This document shows positions 1 through 7,624 of a stretch of 64,000 nucleotides of DNA, one piece after another (positions within the stretch are counted from its first letter, which is position 1; each line of letters starts with the position of its first letter). Location: the IMG/VR virus record IMGVR_UViG_3300027754_000069, positions 1 to 64,000 of that record; one strand, written 5' to 3'. Below the pieces are notes generated by a model. That model searched no databases. It was not told where the DNA came from and saw nothing but the letters and a program-made list of their open reading frames with translations. Source of the DNA: a virus. Position numbers and translations under genes: made by a program.

Positions 1-82
1 CTAACCAACGAACTGAGCCAGCAAAGCTGGCAACTATTGTGGCAGTGGCAACAGCCAAGCCAGCCCATTCGTTGGTAGACAT
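1..82 (-). CDS. Small membrane protein, N-terminal 27 codons only (runs off window start)
   Basis: The start codon is at 80-82 and the gene runs leftwards off the window. The visible residues begin MSTNEWAGLAVATATIVASF and are identical to the N-terminus of the complete 67-aa protein at 40,426-40,629. The start overlaps the stop of the upstream holin-like gene by one base (TAATG), implying translational coupling. If genome A is circular, the missing C-terminal half is the sequence at 40,426-40,547. The hydrophobic stretch at residues 7-22 suggests one membrane helix. A role in lysis is inferred from position only. Confidence 0.75.
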   Translation of the reverse strand, partial: MSTNEWAGLAVATATIVASFAGSVRWL

Positions 83-88
83 TATTCT
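1..88. repeat. 88-bp direct repeat, copy 1 (genome junction)
   Basis: The first 88 bases of the window are identical to 40,548-40,635; the first mismatch is A at 89 against G at 40,636. The repeat covers the start of a small membrane-protein gene and its overlap with the holin-like gene. Because this copy begins at base 1, the true left end of the identity cannot be seen. It fixes an offset of 40,547 between the two genomes, which I take as the length of genome A. Confidence 0.95.
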
Positions 89-270
89 ACTCCGCGACCA
101 AAGTCTGTAGATGACTGGTCAAGCCACTTAAGTACTGGACCAAGGAAGCCTGTTAGGGCTGCCATTCCTAGTGTCTTAAGGTCCGTCTCACCAACAAGGT
201 ATAAAGCGACAGCAGCTGATGCTGCTGCGCGGAACCAAGATAGTGCTGCTGCTTGAAACTTTGCGTTCAT
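82..270 (-). CDS. Holin-like small membrane protein (62 aa)
   Basis: A 62-residue protein with an amphipathic Ala-rich N-terminus and two short hydrophobic stretches (about residues 15-27 and 34-48), ending in a charged tail. Its genome B counterpart at 40,629-40,817 has the same length and is about 85% identical. Next to it, reading across the circle closure, are another small membrane protein and an M15 endolysin, which fits a holin. No family motif is diagnostic, so the function is inferred from size, membrane character and neighbourhood. Confidence 0.6.
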   Translation of the reverse strand: MNAKFQAAALSWFRAAASAAVALYLVGETDLKTLGMAALTGFLGPVLKWLDQSSTDFGRGVE

Positions 271-283
271 TTATTTCTCCTTA

Positions 284-517
284 TTATTCTGTTGTTGTTT
301 CTTCTGGTGCAATAAATACATCTGCTGCAGAGTCATAGGTATAACCTGGACGAGCAAACACTCCACGGATACGACCAGTAAAGGATGTCTGAATCCAGTT
401 ACCACCTTCACCCCAGTACTTAGTTAGGTATTCAGTTGGGTCTGTTTCAAATTCATCTGGTACAGCAACTACAATATCTACTACATTATCTTCTTTTACT
501 TTTGCAAAATATGCCAT
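284..517 (-). CDS. Small virion-associated protein, MA(Y/H)(F/W)AKV family (77 aa)
   Basis: The protein opens MAYFAKVKEDNVVDIVVAVP, a start shared with a class of short phage proteins encoded next to fibre genes. The B counterpart (40,872-41,219) opens MAHWAKVEDGVV and is 115 aa, so A's version is shorter at its C-terminus, ending in an Ile/Ala/Pro/Glu/Thr-rich tail. It lies between the fibre genes and the holin-like gene. The function is unknown; a fibre accessory or chaperone role is a guess from position. Confidence 0.65.
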   Translation of the reverse strand: MAYFAKVKEDNVVDIVVAVPDEFETDPTEYLTKYWGEGGNWIQTSFTGRIRGVFARPGYTYDSAADVFIAPEETTTE

Positions 518-519
518 TT

Positions 520-2235
520 TTATACTCCGTTGTTTATTCCTGAGTTACCGTTTGCTGCACTTCCGATACCACCTTGCCCAGGTAAAATAGCCCCTAGGTT
601 TACAGTTGTTGCAGGTGCTGTATATACTGTAATAGGAATATATCTGGCTATTACACTGTTAGCGCCACTTTTAACATATCCTATTTCTACAAGAACAATA
701 GTATTAGCAACAACAATAACAATCTGTTTTGTCTGACTAACGTTCATACTAGAATTTATTCCACGATTACCAATTGCAAATAATGAATTATTATCATTAG
801 TTGCTATTGGTTGGTTAAGAGCAGTATTTAAGTGGTCAACAATTGAATAAGACATTGACTGCCCCGCTACCATTACACCATTTGGAAGAAATGTAGCCAT
901 TAGACCATAAGAGTTTGGTGCTCCACCGTAGTTTCCATTGTTAGTGCTACCACCGTAAACATTTCTAGATTGAAAACTTCCTACGCCAGTATAGACACCA
1001 GTCCTACTAAATCTAGCAAGGTAACCTTGCCCACTGTTATCACCAACCGCATAACTTAAACCAGTGCTTGCATTTGGAACCGCACAATACCATCCCATAT
1101 TAGTATCAGTTGTACCACCAGCGATTCTTGGGTCAACAACTCCATTAACATTTGAATATTCAACAGTATTTGTTGCAATATCCCATTGTGCCCAGTTGTG
1201 ACGCCAGCCATAATTTACATAAGTGCCGCTGTAGGTAATATCTTTGCACCCATTGTAGATAACTTTATTATTTACTCTATCATGAAAATAAGTCATAACG
1301 TTATTTAAAAGAGTACCTATGTTTGAACTGAGTGAAGCAAATGCAGTATTAGTATGACCAGGTGACATTGTTAATGTAGAACCTGTTGGAAAAGTTCCAG
1401 CACTGATGTTTCCCTTAATCCAACCCCAGCGGTAACCAGCAGCATCTGTCATTAACCCAGACTGGTCTAAATTATGCAATTCATTGCTTTTAATAAAGAA
1501 TGAGGAATGGAACTCGGTTGCATTATCACCACGAAAACCAATACCATTACCATTGTAAAATGTATTTCCTGATGATGCAATTACATTGCTCCAATATGTA
1601 GCATCCCAGGTGCCACTTGAATTAGCCCGCCATAGATAAAAATCTGATGTTCTAATTCTTCCGCTAGTTAAAGTGCCGTTTGAAGTAATTAAAAATGGAA
1701 GATTTCTATCGTAATCCCAACCAACTTGAAGGTCCTTGTGACTAAGGTCCGTAGTTGCAGTTGAAGATGCCCCACCAACTGTTGTTCTATTTCCAGTAAT
1801 GGTTCCTAAAGATTTATATGCTGAGTATGTTGGAGTAAAAGTAACATCAAACCCAACATCATTAAGTCCCGCTGCGCCATTGCTATTTCTTAGAGAGATT
1901 TGAACGTAAGCATCTCTTTGCAAGATAAGAATATTTCCTTTAGGGCTATTATCGTTTCCCATAAGAAACGGTCCTGGTCTGCCATTGTCGGCGTATTGGG
2001 TTAATACCGTCCATTCGCCACCACCTAGTGTGTAGTTTGCAGCAAAACTGCTTGACCCACCAATTGCAAAACCCATTGGCTGCGCCGAAACCGTGTACGT
2101 ACCTTTTGGAATAACATGACGAGTGGATGTTGCATTTGCTACTGTACTTGCTACAGCATTTGCCAGCATGTTTTTAATTACAATTGGAGTATAGGAAACA
2201 TTTGTTACTGAAGTACCGACAGTTGTTGCACCCAT
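520..2235 (-). CDS. Putative tail/receptor-binding protein (571 aa), genome A-specific
   Basis: A Gly/Ser/Asn/Thr-rich protein of 571 aa with many aromatic residues and repeated short beta-type segments, typical of phage tail or host-recognition proteins. No catalytic motif was recognised. It overlaps the upstream 100-aa gene at 2,235. Genome B has an unrelated Gly-rich 575-aa protein at the same place (41,439-43,166), so this slot has been replaced between otherwise collinear phages, as expected for a host-range determinant. The assignment rests on position and composition. Confidence 0.6.
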   Translation of the reverse strand: MGATTVGTSVTNVSYTPIVIKNMLANAVASTVANATSTRHVIPKGTYTVSAQPMGFAIGGSSSFAANYTLGGGEWTVLTQYADNGRPGPFLMGNDNSPKGNILILQRDAYVQISLRNSNGAAGLNDVGFDVTFTPTYSAYKSLGTITGNRTTVGGASSTATTDLSHKDLQVGWDYDRNLPFLITSNGTLTSGRIRTSDFYLWRANSSGTWDATYWSNVIASSGNTFYNGNGIGFRGDNATEFHSSFFIKSNELHNLDQSGLMTDAAGYRWGWIKGNISAGTFPTGSTLTMSPGHTNTAFASLSSNIGTLLNNVMTYFHDRVNNKVIYNGCKDITYSGTYVNYGWRHNWAQWDIATNTVEYSNVNGVVDPRIAGGTTDTNMGWYCAVPNASTGLSYAVGDNSGQGYLARFSRTGVYTGVGSFQSRNVYGGSTNNGNYGGAPNSYGLMATFLPNGVMVAGQSMSYSIVDHLNTALNQPIATNDNNSLFAIGNRGINSSMNVSQTKQIVIVVANTIVLVEIGYVKSGANSVIARYIPITVYTAPATTVNLGAILPGQGGIGSAANGNSGINNGV

Positions 2236-2537
2236 TATACTATCTCCACTCCGCTAATATGGAAGTTAACAGTTGTTGCGTTTGCCAAACCAGTAATTGT
2301 TTGAGTTGCGGCTAGCACTTGTTTTAAGTCAATAAATGTTGTTGCATTTGCAGGTACTGCACCACCCGATACTAAAGCAACTCCATTAAGGTTAATAGTA
2401 AATGTTGCATCATTGATTGATGTATTTGCTACTGCAATGTTTGTGACAACCGCAGTACTTCCTGCAGGTGTTGTATAGAGGGTTGTACTTGATGTTGCTG
2501 CTGCTGTACGAGACAGCACCTTTGATATAACAGCCAT
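2235..2537 (-). CDS. Small beta-rich virion protein (100 aa)
   Basis: A 100-aa protein rich in Thr, Ala, Val and Asn with alternating hydrophobic residues, suggesting a compact beta-sandwich. A strong ribosome-binding context (ACCGAAAGGA on the minus strand, about 2,550) precedes its start. It lies between the Ala/Ser/Thr-rich fibre gene and the 571-aa tail gene. Genome B has an unrelated 186-aa Mtd-N-like protein here, so this gene is part of the exchanged receptor-binding block. Its function is unknown. Confidence 0.6.
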   Translation of the reverse strand: MAVISKVLSRTAAATSSTTLYTTPAGSTAVVTNIAVANTSINDATFTINLNGVALVSGGAVPANATTFIDLKQVLAATQTITGLANATTVNFHISGVEIV

Positions 2538-2557
2538 TAGTTACTGTTTCCTTTCGG

Positions 2558-4327
2558 TTAGAGGTATGCACCCATGATGATTTGTTGTTGTATTTCTTCT
2601 ATCTGTACTGTTGTCGGTCCACCAGCCACAGTTGACCATAGGATTCCAGAGCCAGTTGATTGCAAATACTGACCATTGGTACCAGATGATGCTGCTGCAG
2701 TTAGTGTTCCAGTTAATGTTAAGTTAGAAATTGTAGGACTTGTTCCAAATACTAGCGAACCTGAACCAGTCTCGTCTGAAATAACTCCTGCTAATTCTGC
2801 AGAAGTAGTAGCAGCAAGTTGCGATAATTTATCTGTAGTAACTACTAGAGTCTTAGATGTAGGAATAGTTGTTGAGTTAATGGTTAAGCCAGCAATATTG
2901 GTATAAGTAGTACCAGAGGCAATTGTTGTGCTACCAAGAGTCGGTGCCGAATAAATGCTAGTTGTAGCAATCTGTACCCAAGTAGAACCTGACCACACAT
3001 ACATATTGTTAAGTGTAGAATTCCAATAGATAGCACCAACAAGAAGTGTGTTGCCATCATTGTCTACTGTAGGAGTAGTTGCCTTGCTACCAAGATAGCG
3101 GTCATCAAAATCATCGTATGTTGTTGCAGCAGAAGAAGCACTCGTTAAAGCACTTGATGCCGATGTAGCAGCAGACGATGCGCTAGTAGCTGCAGCAGAG
3201 GCAGATGATGCCGATGCGGAAGCCGATGCGGAGGCGCTTGTTGCGCTTGTTGCAGCTGCAGTTGCGCTTGTACCAGCAGATGTTGCACTGGTAGCAGCAG
3301 CGGTAGCGCTTGCAGAAGCGTTTGTAGCACTGGTTGCAGCTGCTGCTGCACTTGCAGCAGCGCTGGTTGCACTGGTTGCTGCCTGTGATGCAGAAGTTGT
3401 AGCAGTTGCTGCTGAGTTGGATGCAGTAGTTGCTGACCCTGCAGCTGCCGATGCTGATGCTGCTGCGTTGGATGCAGATGTTCCTGCACTGGTTGCACTG
3501 GTTGCAGCGCTAGATGCTGAAGTGGCTGCTGCTGTTTGAGAAGTCAATGCCGATGTTGCAGAAGTTGCAGCAGCCGTCTGTGATGTTAACGCTGAGCTAG
3601 CACTGGTTGCTGCTGCGGTTTGGCTAGCAAGTGCAGAAGATGCACTGGTTGCTGCTGCAGATGCAGAAGCAGATGCACTTGTGGCACTTGTTGCTGCAGC
3701 GGTAGCCGATGTTGCAGCTGATGCTGCAGAAGTAGATGCTGCAGTAGCAGAACCAAGAATGTTGTCTACATAGTTTTTAGGAGTAGCAGACGAGTCAACC
3801 ATGCCAGCAGATGACAATCCAGTAATAGTTGCGCTGGTAATTGTACCGCCAGTAATTGTTGCTGATGATGTGAAGGCACCAGTTAATGTTCCACCAGCAT
3901 GTGCTGCTGTTGTAATAGTACCACCAGTAATTGTCGGTGAAGTAAGCGTCTTGCTAGTAAGTGTTTGTGCTCCGCCAGTACCAACAACATCTCCAGTTAC
4001 GTTGTGTGCTGTGCTTGCCACCTCGTGTGCGCGAGACTCAGTAAAGTCTCTAGCGGACACACCATGTTCAATGATTGCACCAATGTTGTGAGCCTTTGCT
4101 GTGGTTCCGTCTTGACCACGAAGAATGGTGTAAGCAGTACCAACTAAAGTAGTGACACTAACAATTTCTTCGTTAGCCGTATCCTTTTCAAGAATAAGCG
4201 TAAATGGATATTGTGATGGTAGACCAGAAGCGGTAGCAATCTGAAGGCTAGTTGAAGCCGAATCGATAGCAACAGCTACCGTTGTCTTTGCAGCGGTTGA
4301 GCTATAATAACGTGATGGTGATGGCAT
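2558..4327 (-). CDS. Tail fibre with long Ala/Ser/Thr repeat region (589 aa)
   Basis: Residues 1-110 form a conserved N-terminal domain (YPFTLILEKDTANEE, then GVSARDFTESR) that is nearly the same in the B homologue (43,742-45,361) and probably attaches the fibre to the particle. About residues 190-400 are low-complexity repeats of the AATSATSA type, seen in trimeric phage fibres as extended stalks. The C-terminal 180 residues are a globular tip. The repeats make the DNA at about 3,120-3,760 repetitive and generate spurious open frames on the other strand. Confidence 0.8.
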   Translation of the reverse strand: MPSPSRYYSSTAAKTTVAVAIDSASTSLQIATASGLPSQYPFTLILEKDTANEEIVSVTTLVGTAYTILRGQDGTTAKAHNIGAIIEHGVSARDFTESRAHEVASTAHNVTGDVVGTGGAQTLTSKTLTSPTITGGTITTAAHAGGTLTGAFTSSATITGGTITSATITGLSSAGMVDSSATPKNYVDNILGSATAASTSAASAATSATAAATSATSASASASAAATSASSALASQTAAATSASSALTSQTAAATSATSALTSQTAAATSASSAATSATSAGTSASNAAASASAAAGSATTASNSAATATTSASQAATSATSAAASAAAAATSATNASASATAAATSATSAGTSATAAATSATSASASASASASSASAAATSASSAATSASSALTSASSAATTYDDFDDRYLGSKATTPTVDNDGNTLLVGAIYWNSTLNNMYVWSGSTWVQIATTSIYSAPTLGSTTIASGTTYTNIAGLTINSTTIPTSKTLVVTTDKLSQLAATTSAELAGVISDETGSGSLVFGTSPTISNLTLTGTLTAAASSGTNGQYLQSTGSGILWSTVAGGPTTVQIEEIQQQIIMGAYL

Positions 4328-4330
4328 TTG

Positions 4331-5230
4331 TTACCTCGTATACTGGATGATGTTTAGGAAGTTTGCCTGTTGCTTAGCAATTTCTTCTGCCAAGCGAACA
4401 GAATAAAGTTGGAAGATGTACTTTGCAGCATTAGTTGATGCACCTGGTGCTACTGGTTGGTCTAGTGCATCAGCAGATACTGATACCGCTGTAACCTTTC
4501 CTGGGTCTACTGTTGAAAGTAGTCGATACATTGCACCAAGTCGAACGACATCTTCGCAAGAAGATGGAAGACCGCTTGCTGTTAAATCCTGACCATTGGT
4601 AATTGCTGTTGGATACTTTGTATATTGAACTCGAACATCACGACCAGGCATTGGTGATTCTTTAAGAATCAAAGCCTGTCTTGTGGTTCCAGTATCTGGG
4701 TCATAGTAATTTGTATCCAAACGCCAGTTCTTAATAATCTGCCATACTCCTGTTGAATCTGGTACGTCCCATGAGATTCCAGTAATATCTACCAATGAAT
4801 CTGGCATAACGTATGAGTAGTCAGCTCCGTTAAATTCAAATGTTTCATTTGTTACAACAGGAAAAGTCATTCCCTTGATTGTTTCTAGCAACGCTCTCTT
4901 TACCTGAGAACGTGGGAACAATGGGTTGTTGCGAACAATCGAGCCAGACACGTGACTTGTTGCTGTAGTCCCACGCCATCCACGACCAGAAGGGTTTCCG
5001 CTGGTTCCGATAATCTCAATAGTTCCGCTGTCTGCAATAGATTTCTTTACGTAGAGAAGTTCTTCTTCGATTTCTACAACGCCTTTGCTGAGGGATTTAA
5101 CATCGTCTACTGCAATAGTAAGGTCATTAGCAGCAATGCTACTAGTGATGACAGTAATTGAATCTTGGTTCTTGATATAAGAACCAACCTCAGCAATAGT
5201 CTGTTCAACTAATTCCGATAATATAGTCAT
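4331..5230 (-). CDS. Virion structural protein, possibly adaptor/neck (299 aa)
   Basis: The 299-aa protein has an exact-length homologue in B (45,365-46,264), with long identical stretches such as GRGWRGTTATSHVSGSIVRN and LRLAEE-type sequence at the C-terminus. Strong conservation, size and place between fibre and capsid-proximal genes suggest a head-tail adaptor or tail hub component. No catalytic motif is present. The start follows the 80-aa gene with a one-base overlap. The specific role is inferred; a structural role is likely. Confidence 0.65.
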   Translation of the reverse strand: MTILSELVEQTIAEVGSYIKNQDSITVITSSIAANDLTIAVDDVKSLSKGVVEIEEELLYVKKSIADSGTIEIIGTSGNPSGRGWRGTTATSHVSGSIVRNNPLFPRSQVKRALLETIKGMTFPVVTNETFEFNGADYSYVMPDSLVDITGISWDVPDSTGVWQIIKNWRLDTNYYDPDTGTTRQALILKESPMPGRDVRVQYTKYPTAITNGQDLTASGLPSSCEDVVRLGAMYRLLSTVDPGKVTAVSVSADALDQPVAPGASTNAAKYIFQLYSVRLAEEIAKQQANFLNIIQYTR

Positions 5231-5472
5231 TATGCTTGTGCTGCCCTTCCTATTTTTTCAGATACTCGTACAGCTTTTTGAATATCTTTCATCTTGGTTG
5301 ATGCTGGTTGAATACCGAGTTTGCGAGCATCGCGGTAGGCGCTTAACTCTCTATCGGTTGTCTTAATAAAAGTTGCTGCGCCTTCGTGACTGACGCCAAT
5401 ATTTGCATCACGTAAACAATCACCATAACTTCCATGGTCTTGCGTACGACATCCGCTTCTACACTTCGACAA
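5230..5472 (-). CDS. Small Cys-containing protein (80 aa), probable TTG start
   Basis: The homologue in B (46,264-46,506, 80 aa) starts ATG at the codon that aligns with TTG (5,470-5,472) here; both continue with S-(K/N)-CRSGC(R/K)TQDH. Using that TTG gives exactly 80 aa and a GGGGA sequence just upstream. An ATG 12 bases further out (5,484) is the alternative, giving 84 aa. Conserved residues include three Cys near the N-terminus and GIQPASTK(M/I)KDI(Q/E)KAVR near the C-terminus. The function is unknown. Confidence 0.65.
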   Translation of the reverse strand: MSKCRSGCRTQDHGSYGDCLRDANIGVSHEGAATFIKTTDRELSAYRDARKLGIQPASTKMKDIQKAVRVSEKIGRAAQA

Positions 5473-5713
5473 CGTAATCCCCATACCCTGCAGCGGTTAG
5501 CTCCGCTGCCTCTGCGTCAGTAATTGGGTTGTCGTATCCACCACGTAATACCTTTTGGTAACTAGCAAGACTAGAGTCTTGCGGAGATACGATTGTCTTC
5601 CAGATTCCATTGTCTTTGACAACGGTCTTTCCCCATGGATATGAAACAAACCATAGGTCATTCTGCATGCCTAGCTTTATTCTCATGGTTGGTCCACGGA
5701 AAATTTTTGCCAT
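5459..5713 (-). CDS. Conserved small protein MAK(I/V)FRGP (84 aa)
   Basis: An 84-aa protein with a full-length homologue in B (46,499-46,753). Conserved features are the start MAKxFRGP, the central DLWFVSYPxGK, and VLRGGYDN(P/V)ITDAEAxEL. The MAK start is chosen because its A overlaps the TAA of the upstream gene (TAATG), the coupling seen throughout this operon; an ATG two codons earlier is possible. It sits in a run of small genes between capsid and neck genes. The function is unknown, but it is probably virion-associated or an assembly factor. Confidence 0.7.
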   Translation of the reverse strand: MAKIFRGPTMRIKLGMQNDLWFVSYPWGKTVVKDNGIWKTIVSPQDSSLASYQKVLRGGYDNPITDAEAAELTAAGYGDYVVEV

Positions 5714-5988
5714 TACCATTTCACCTTATCTGCCCAATAGGCTGCTGACATAACACCCTTATTAATGTTCTTTGCATGACGTGCTTTAAAAGATTGACGA
5801 CGTTGGCGATATGATTTTGTTTCACCAGATTTTTCTGGTGAACCAGATACACCTTGTTGACCAAAACGGATAGTCTTTATTTGAGAACCAGATTTGGCTA
5901 CAACAACATGAGACTTCTTGGGATGTGAAGGTGTAGCCTTTGGCTTATTAAAGCCAGATACACCTGCTCGTTTTAGTCTTGGGTCCAT
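5713..5988 (-). CDS. Basic DUF6321-like protein (91 aa)
   Basis: A 91-aa, very basic protein beginning MDPRLKRAGVSGFNKPKATP and ending SAAYWADKVKW. This pattern is the one I recall for DUF6321-type proteins of tailed phages, where it is usually encoded near capsid genes. B's copy (46,753-47,028) is the same length and about 93% identical, among the most conserved proteins in the comparison. Basic charge and conservation suggest a nucleic-acid-contacting or packaged protein, but that is inference. Confidence 0.75.
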   Translation of the reverse strand: MDPRLKRAGVSGFNKPKATPSHPKKSHVVVAKSGSQIKTIRFGQQGVSGSPEKSGETKSYRQRRQSFKARHAKNINKGVMSAAYWADKVKW

Positions 5989-6159
5989 TTACTTCTTCTT
6001 TGCTTTAGGCTTCTTGACCCCTGGCTTTGCTTTACCAGTCATTGACAAAGCAATAGCAATTGCCTGCTTTGGGTTCTTTACTACTTTGCCACCTTTACCA
6101 GAGTGAAGTCCTCCAGCTTTGAATTCATGCATTACTGCTTTAACTGATTTCTTTGGCAT
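5989..6159 (-). CDS. DUF6496-like small basic protein (56 aa)
   Basis: The sequence starts MPKKSVKAVMHEFKAGGLHS and continues with GKxVKNPKQAIAIALSxxGKAK and a Lys-rich tail, a pattern I recall for DUF6496. The MPKK start is chosen because it overlaps the stop of the preceding microgene by one base (TAATG). The B homologue (47,029-47,199) is also 56 aa. The function is unknown; the Lys/Gly-rich character suggests nucleic-acid binding. Confidence 0.75.
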   Translation of the reverse strand: MPKKSVKAVMHEFKAGGLHSGKGGKVVKNPKQAIAIALSMTGKAKPGVKKPKAKKK

Positions 6160-6215
6160 TAGCACTTGCACTTCGACTTAGCTTTGCCACACTTCTTGCA
6201 CATCTTTGTTGGCAT
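6159..6215 (-). CDS. 18-residue Cys-rich microprotein, genome A only
   Basis: A complete 18-codon frame reads MPTKMCKKCGKAKSKCKC. Its stop overlaps the ATG of the next gene (TAATG), and its start lies two bases after the stop of the upstream gene, exactly the packing of real genes in this operon. The Cys-x2-Cys and Cys-x-Cys pairs could bind one zinc ion. Genome B lacks it: there the upstream gene's TAA runs straight into the DUF6496-like ATG at 47,199. It is small enough for automatic gene callers to miss. Confidence 0.55.
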   Translation of the reverse strand: MPTKMCKKCGKAKSKCKC

Positions 6216-6217
6216 GA

Positions 6218-6370
6218 TTACATACCCTTCTTCTTCTTAAGGGCTGGCTTCTTGACGGCTGGCTTCATTTTAACCTTGCCATATTCCATCATCATTTCTT
6301 TTTTGCCTTCAGACTTCTCATGCTTTTTCATTGCAGTCTTTGACTTGTACTTCTCATTCTTCATTGACAT
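6218..6370 (-). CDS. Small Lys/Met-rich protein (50 aa)
   Basis: The frame starts MSMKNEKYKSKTAMKKHEKS and ends in a run of Lys with Ala-Val-Lys-Lys-Pro. The B counterpart (47,199-47,393, 64 aa) shares the start (MSAKNEKYTSMKAMKKHE) and the KKPAxKKKK end, with a longer Met/Gly-rich middle. Conservation of both ends in two phages supports a real gene. It overlaps the upstream acidic gene by 17 bases. The function is unknown. Confidence 0.65.
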   Translation of the reverse strand: MSMKNEKYKSKTAMKKHEKSEGKKEMMMEYGKVKMKPAVKKPALKKKKGM

Positions 6371-6563
6371 CGTCTAACCCTTCATCTAGAAAATCTAATC
6401 CTTCTAATTCCAAATCGGGAAGCTGGCGCATTAACAATTCCCATGCTTCACCTTCACTAAACCCTGCTTCTTTGTACTCCGTGTAAAGCTCGTGAGCTTG
6501 AACAGCATGTAATTTAAGCGGTGTTAAGAAAGTTATATCTGGTTTTTGTTTCTTCTTTGTCAT
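6354..6563 (-). CDS. Small acidic protein downstream of capsid gene (69 aa)
   Basis: A 69-aa protein with a conserved core (LTPLKLHAVQAHELYTEYKE, then AGFSEGEAWELLMRQLPD) and a strongly acidic C-terminus (many Asp/Glu). The B homologue (47,377-47,589) keeps the core and the acidic tail. It is the first gene after the capsid gene and its hairpin. The helical core plus acidic tail could suit an assembly or chaperone role, but no function is known to me. Confidence 0.7.
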   Translation of the reverse strand: MTKKKQKPDITFLTPLKLHAVQAHELYTEYKEAGFSEGEAWELLMRQLPDLELEGLDFLDEGLDDVNEE

Positions 6564-6578
6564 ATCTCCCCTAAGTAG

Positions 6579-6602
6579 AAGGGGGAGGTTGCCCTCCCCC
6601 TT
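6579..6602 (-). terminator. Perfect hairpin after the capsid gene (10-bp stem, TTGC loop)
   Basis: Bases 6,579-6,588 (AAGGGGGAGG) pair perfectly with 6,593-6,602 around a TTGC loop, 9 bases beyond the capsid stop. On the minus strand no U-run follows, so it may be a weak terminator, RNA-processing site or mRNA-end stabiliser that raises capsid mRNA over downstream genes. Genome B has a different-sequence hairpin with the same loop at the same place (47,606-47,627). Confidence 0.75.
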
Positions 6603-6611
6603 CCGTCAAAG

Positions 6612-7589
6612 TTACGCTGTTGCGATGCTTGACTTGGTCTGGATAACGTAACGTGCTTCCTTGCGGTAGACGTTCCATCCGAGTAGACCCTTCCAACCCG
6701 CTGGGCGGAAGCGCATCAACTTATCTGTAACTGGACCGATGACAGTCTTTGGCTCATATGAAACAGCCTCAACAAGAGCCTGCTTACCAAGGAGTACAGT
6801 TGCGTAAACCTTAGATGTACCTGAACCTGAGATTGACTCAGCACGTGGTGTTTCGATGTAACGAACCTGGTCGAAGATACCAATTTCACCATTCCATAGG
6901 TTGGCAACGCCAGCCTCTGTGTAGGTGTGTGGTAGCTGCCATGAAACGTTTCCAGATGATGCTGCTTCTGAACGAAGGTCATATGAAACATCTGGGTGAA
7001 TAAGTGCTGTGTAGAATCCACCATCACGTGGCTGAACAGATGCGCCACGAAGCTTTGCTACTGCCTTGCGAGCAAGTGCTGCAGACATGTATGGAGCTGT
7101 GGTTGAAGCAGATACGTTCTCACCGTTGATGGTTGATTCATCAGCAGATGATGTACCTGTGTAGCGCATTGTTGCAAGTGATGTTAGCTTTGCCCATACA
7201 AGTGAATCCAATGAATCGCGCATGTTGAATGCCAACATATCTGCGACCGCTGGGTCAATTGCTGATAGGGACTCTAGAGCTAGACGCTCTGTTGTGATGA
7301 CAGCATTACCGAATTCATCTACAACTACGTTCACCTTGTCGGTGTTTGATAGTGTAACTGCATCTGGGTCCTGTGTCTGAGTTAGTGCTGTAGTAGCACG
7401 TGATAGGTCCTTGTAGACCTGGAATACGACAGTGTTGCCTGGGTTTGTTACATCGACAGGGCGCTTGTCCGCAAACTTGCGGAACATTGGCTCTGAACGA
7501 AGGTTAAACTCAATCAGCTTGTCATACGAGGTTTGAATCAAGTTCGACAACGTTGACGTTGTCGTACTCGTTGCTGGTGTAGTAGGCAT
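6612..7589 (-). CDS. Major capsid protein, N4-gp56-like (325 aa)
   Basis: The 325-aa protein fits the N4-gp56 family of HK97-fold capsid proteins: an N-terminal MPTTPATSTTT arm, a central LALESLSAIDPAVADML segment, and the (A)LIHPDVSYDLRSE region followed by GEIGIFDQVRYIETPRA and a C-terminal GWNVYRKEARYVI strand. It builds the icosahedral shell. The B homologue (47,637-48,614) has the same length and about 85% identity. It lies directly downstream of the scaffold gene and is followed by a strong hairpin. Many Asp codons here are GAC where B has GAT before C, which removes GATC. Confidence 0.9.
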   Translation of the reverse strand: MPTTPATSTTTSTLSNLIQTSYDKLIEFNLRSEPMFRKFADKRPVDVTNPGNTVVFQVYKDLSRATTALTQTQDPDAVTLSNTDKVNVVVDEFGNAVITTERLALESLSAIDPAVADMLAFNMRDSLDSLVWAKLTSLATMRYTGTSSADESTINGENVSASTTAPYMSAALARKAVAKLRGASVQPRDGGFYTALIHPDVSYDLRSEAASSGNVSWQLPHTYTEAGVANLWNGEIGIFDQVRYIETPRAESISGSGTSKVYATVLLGKQALVEAVSYEPKTVIGPVTDKLMRFRPAGWKGLLGWNVYRKEARYVIQTKSSIATA

Positions 7590-7624
7590 GATTTCCTTCT
7601 ATTAGGGTTTTATGTGGACTTTTG

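Noticed and set aside
3120-3760. Dense short repeats resembling a CRISPR array (also 43,854-44,860)
   Set aside because: The repeats are codon-level Ala/Ser/Thr repeats in an open fibre gene with no regular spacers; no cas genes.
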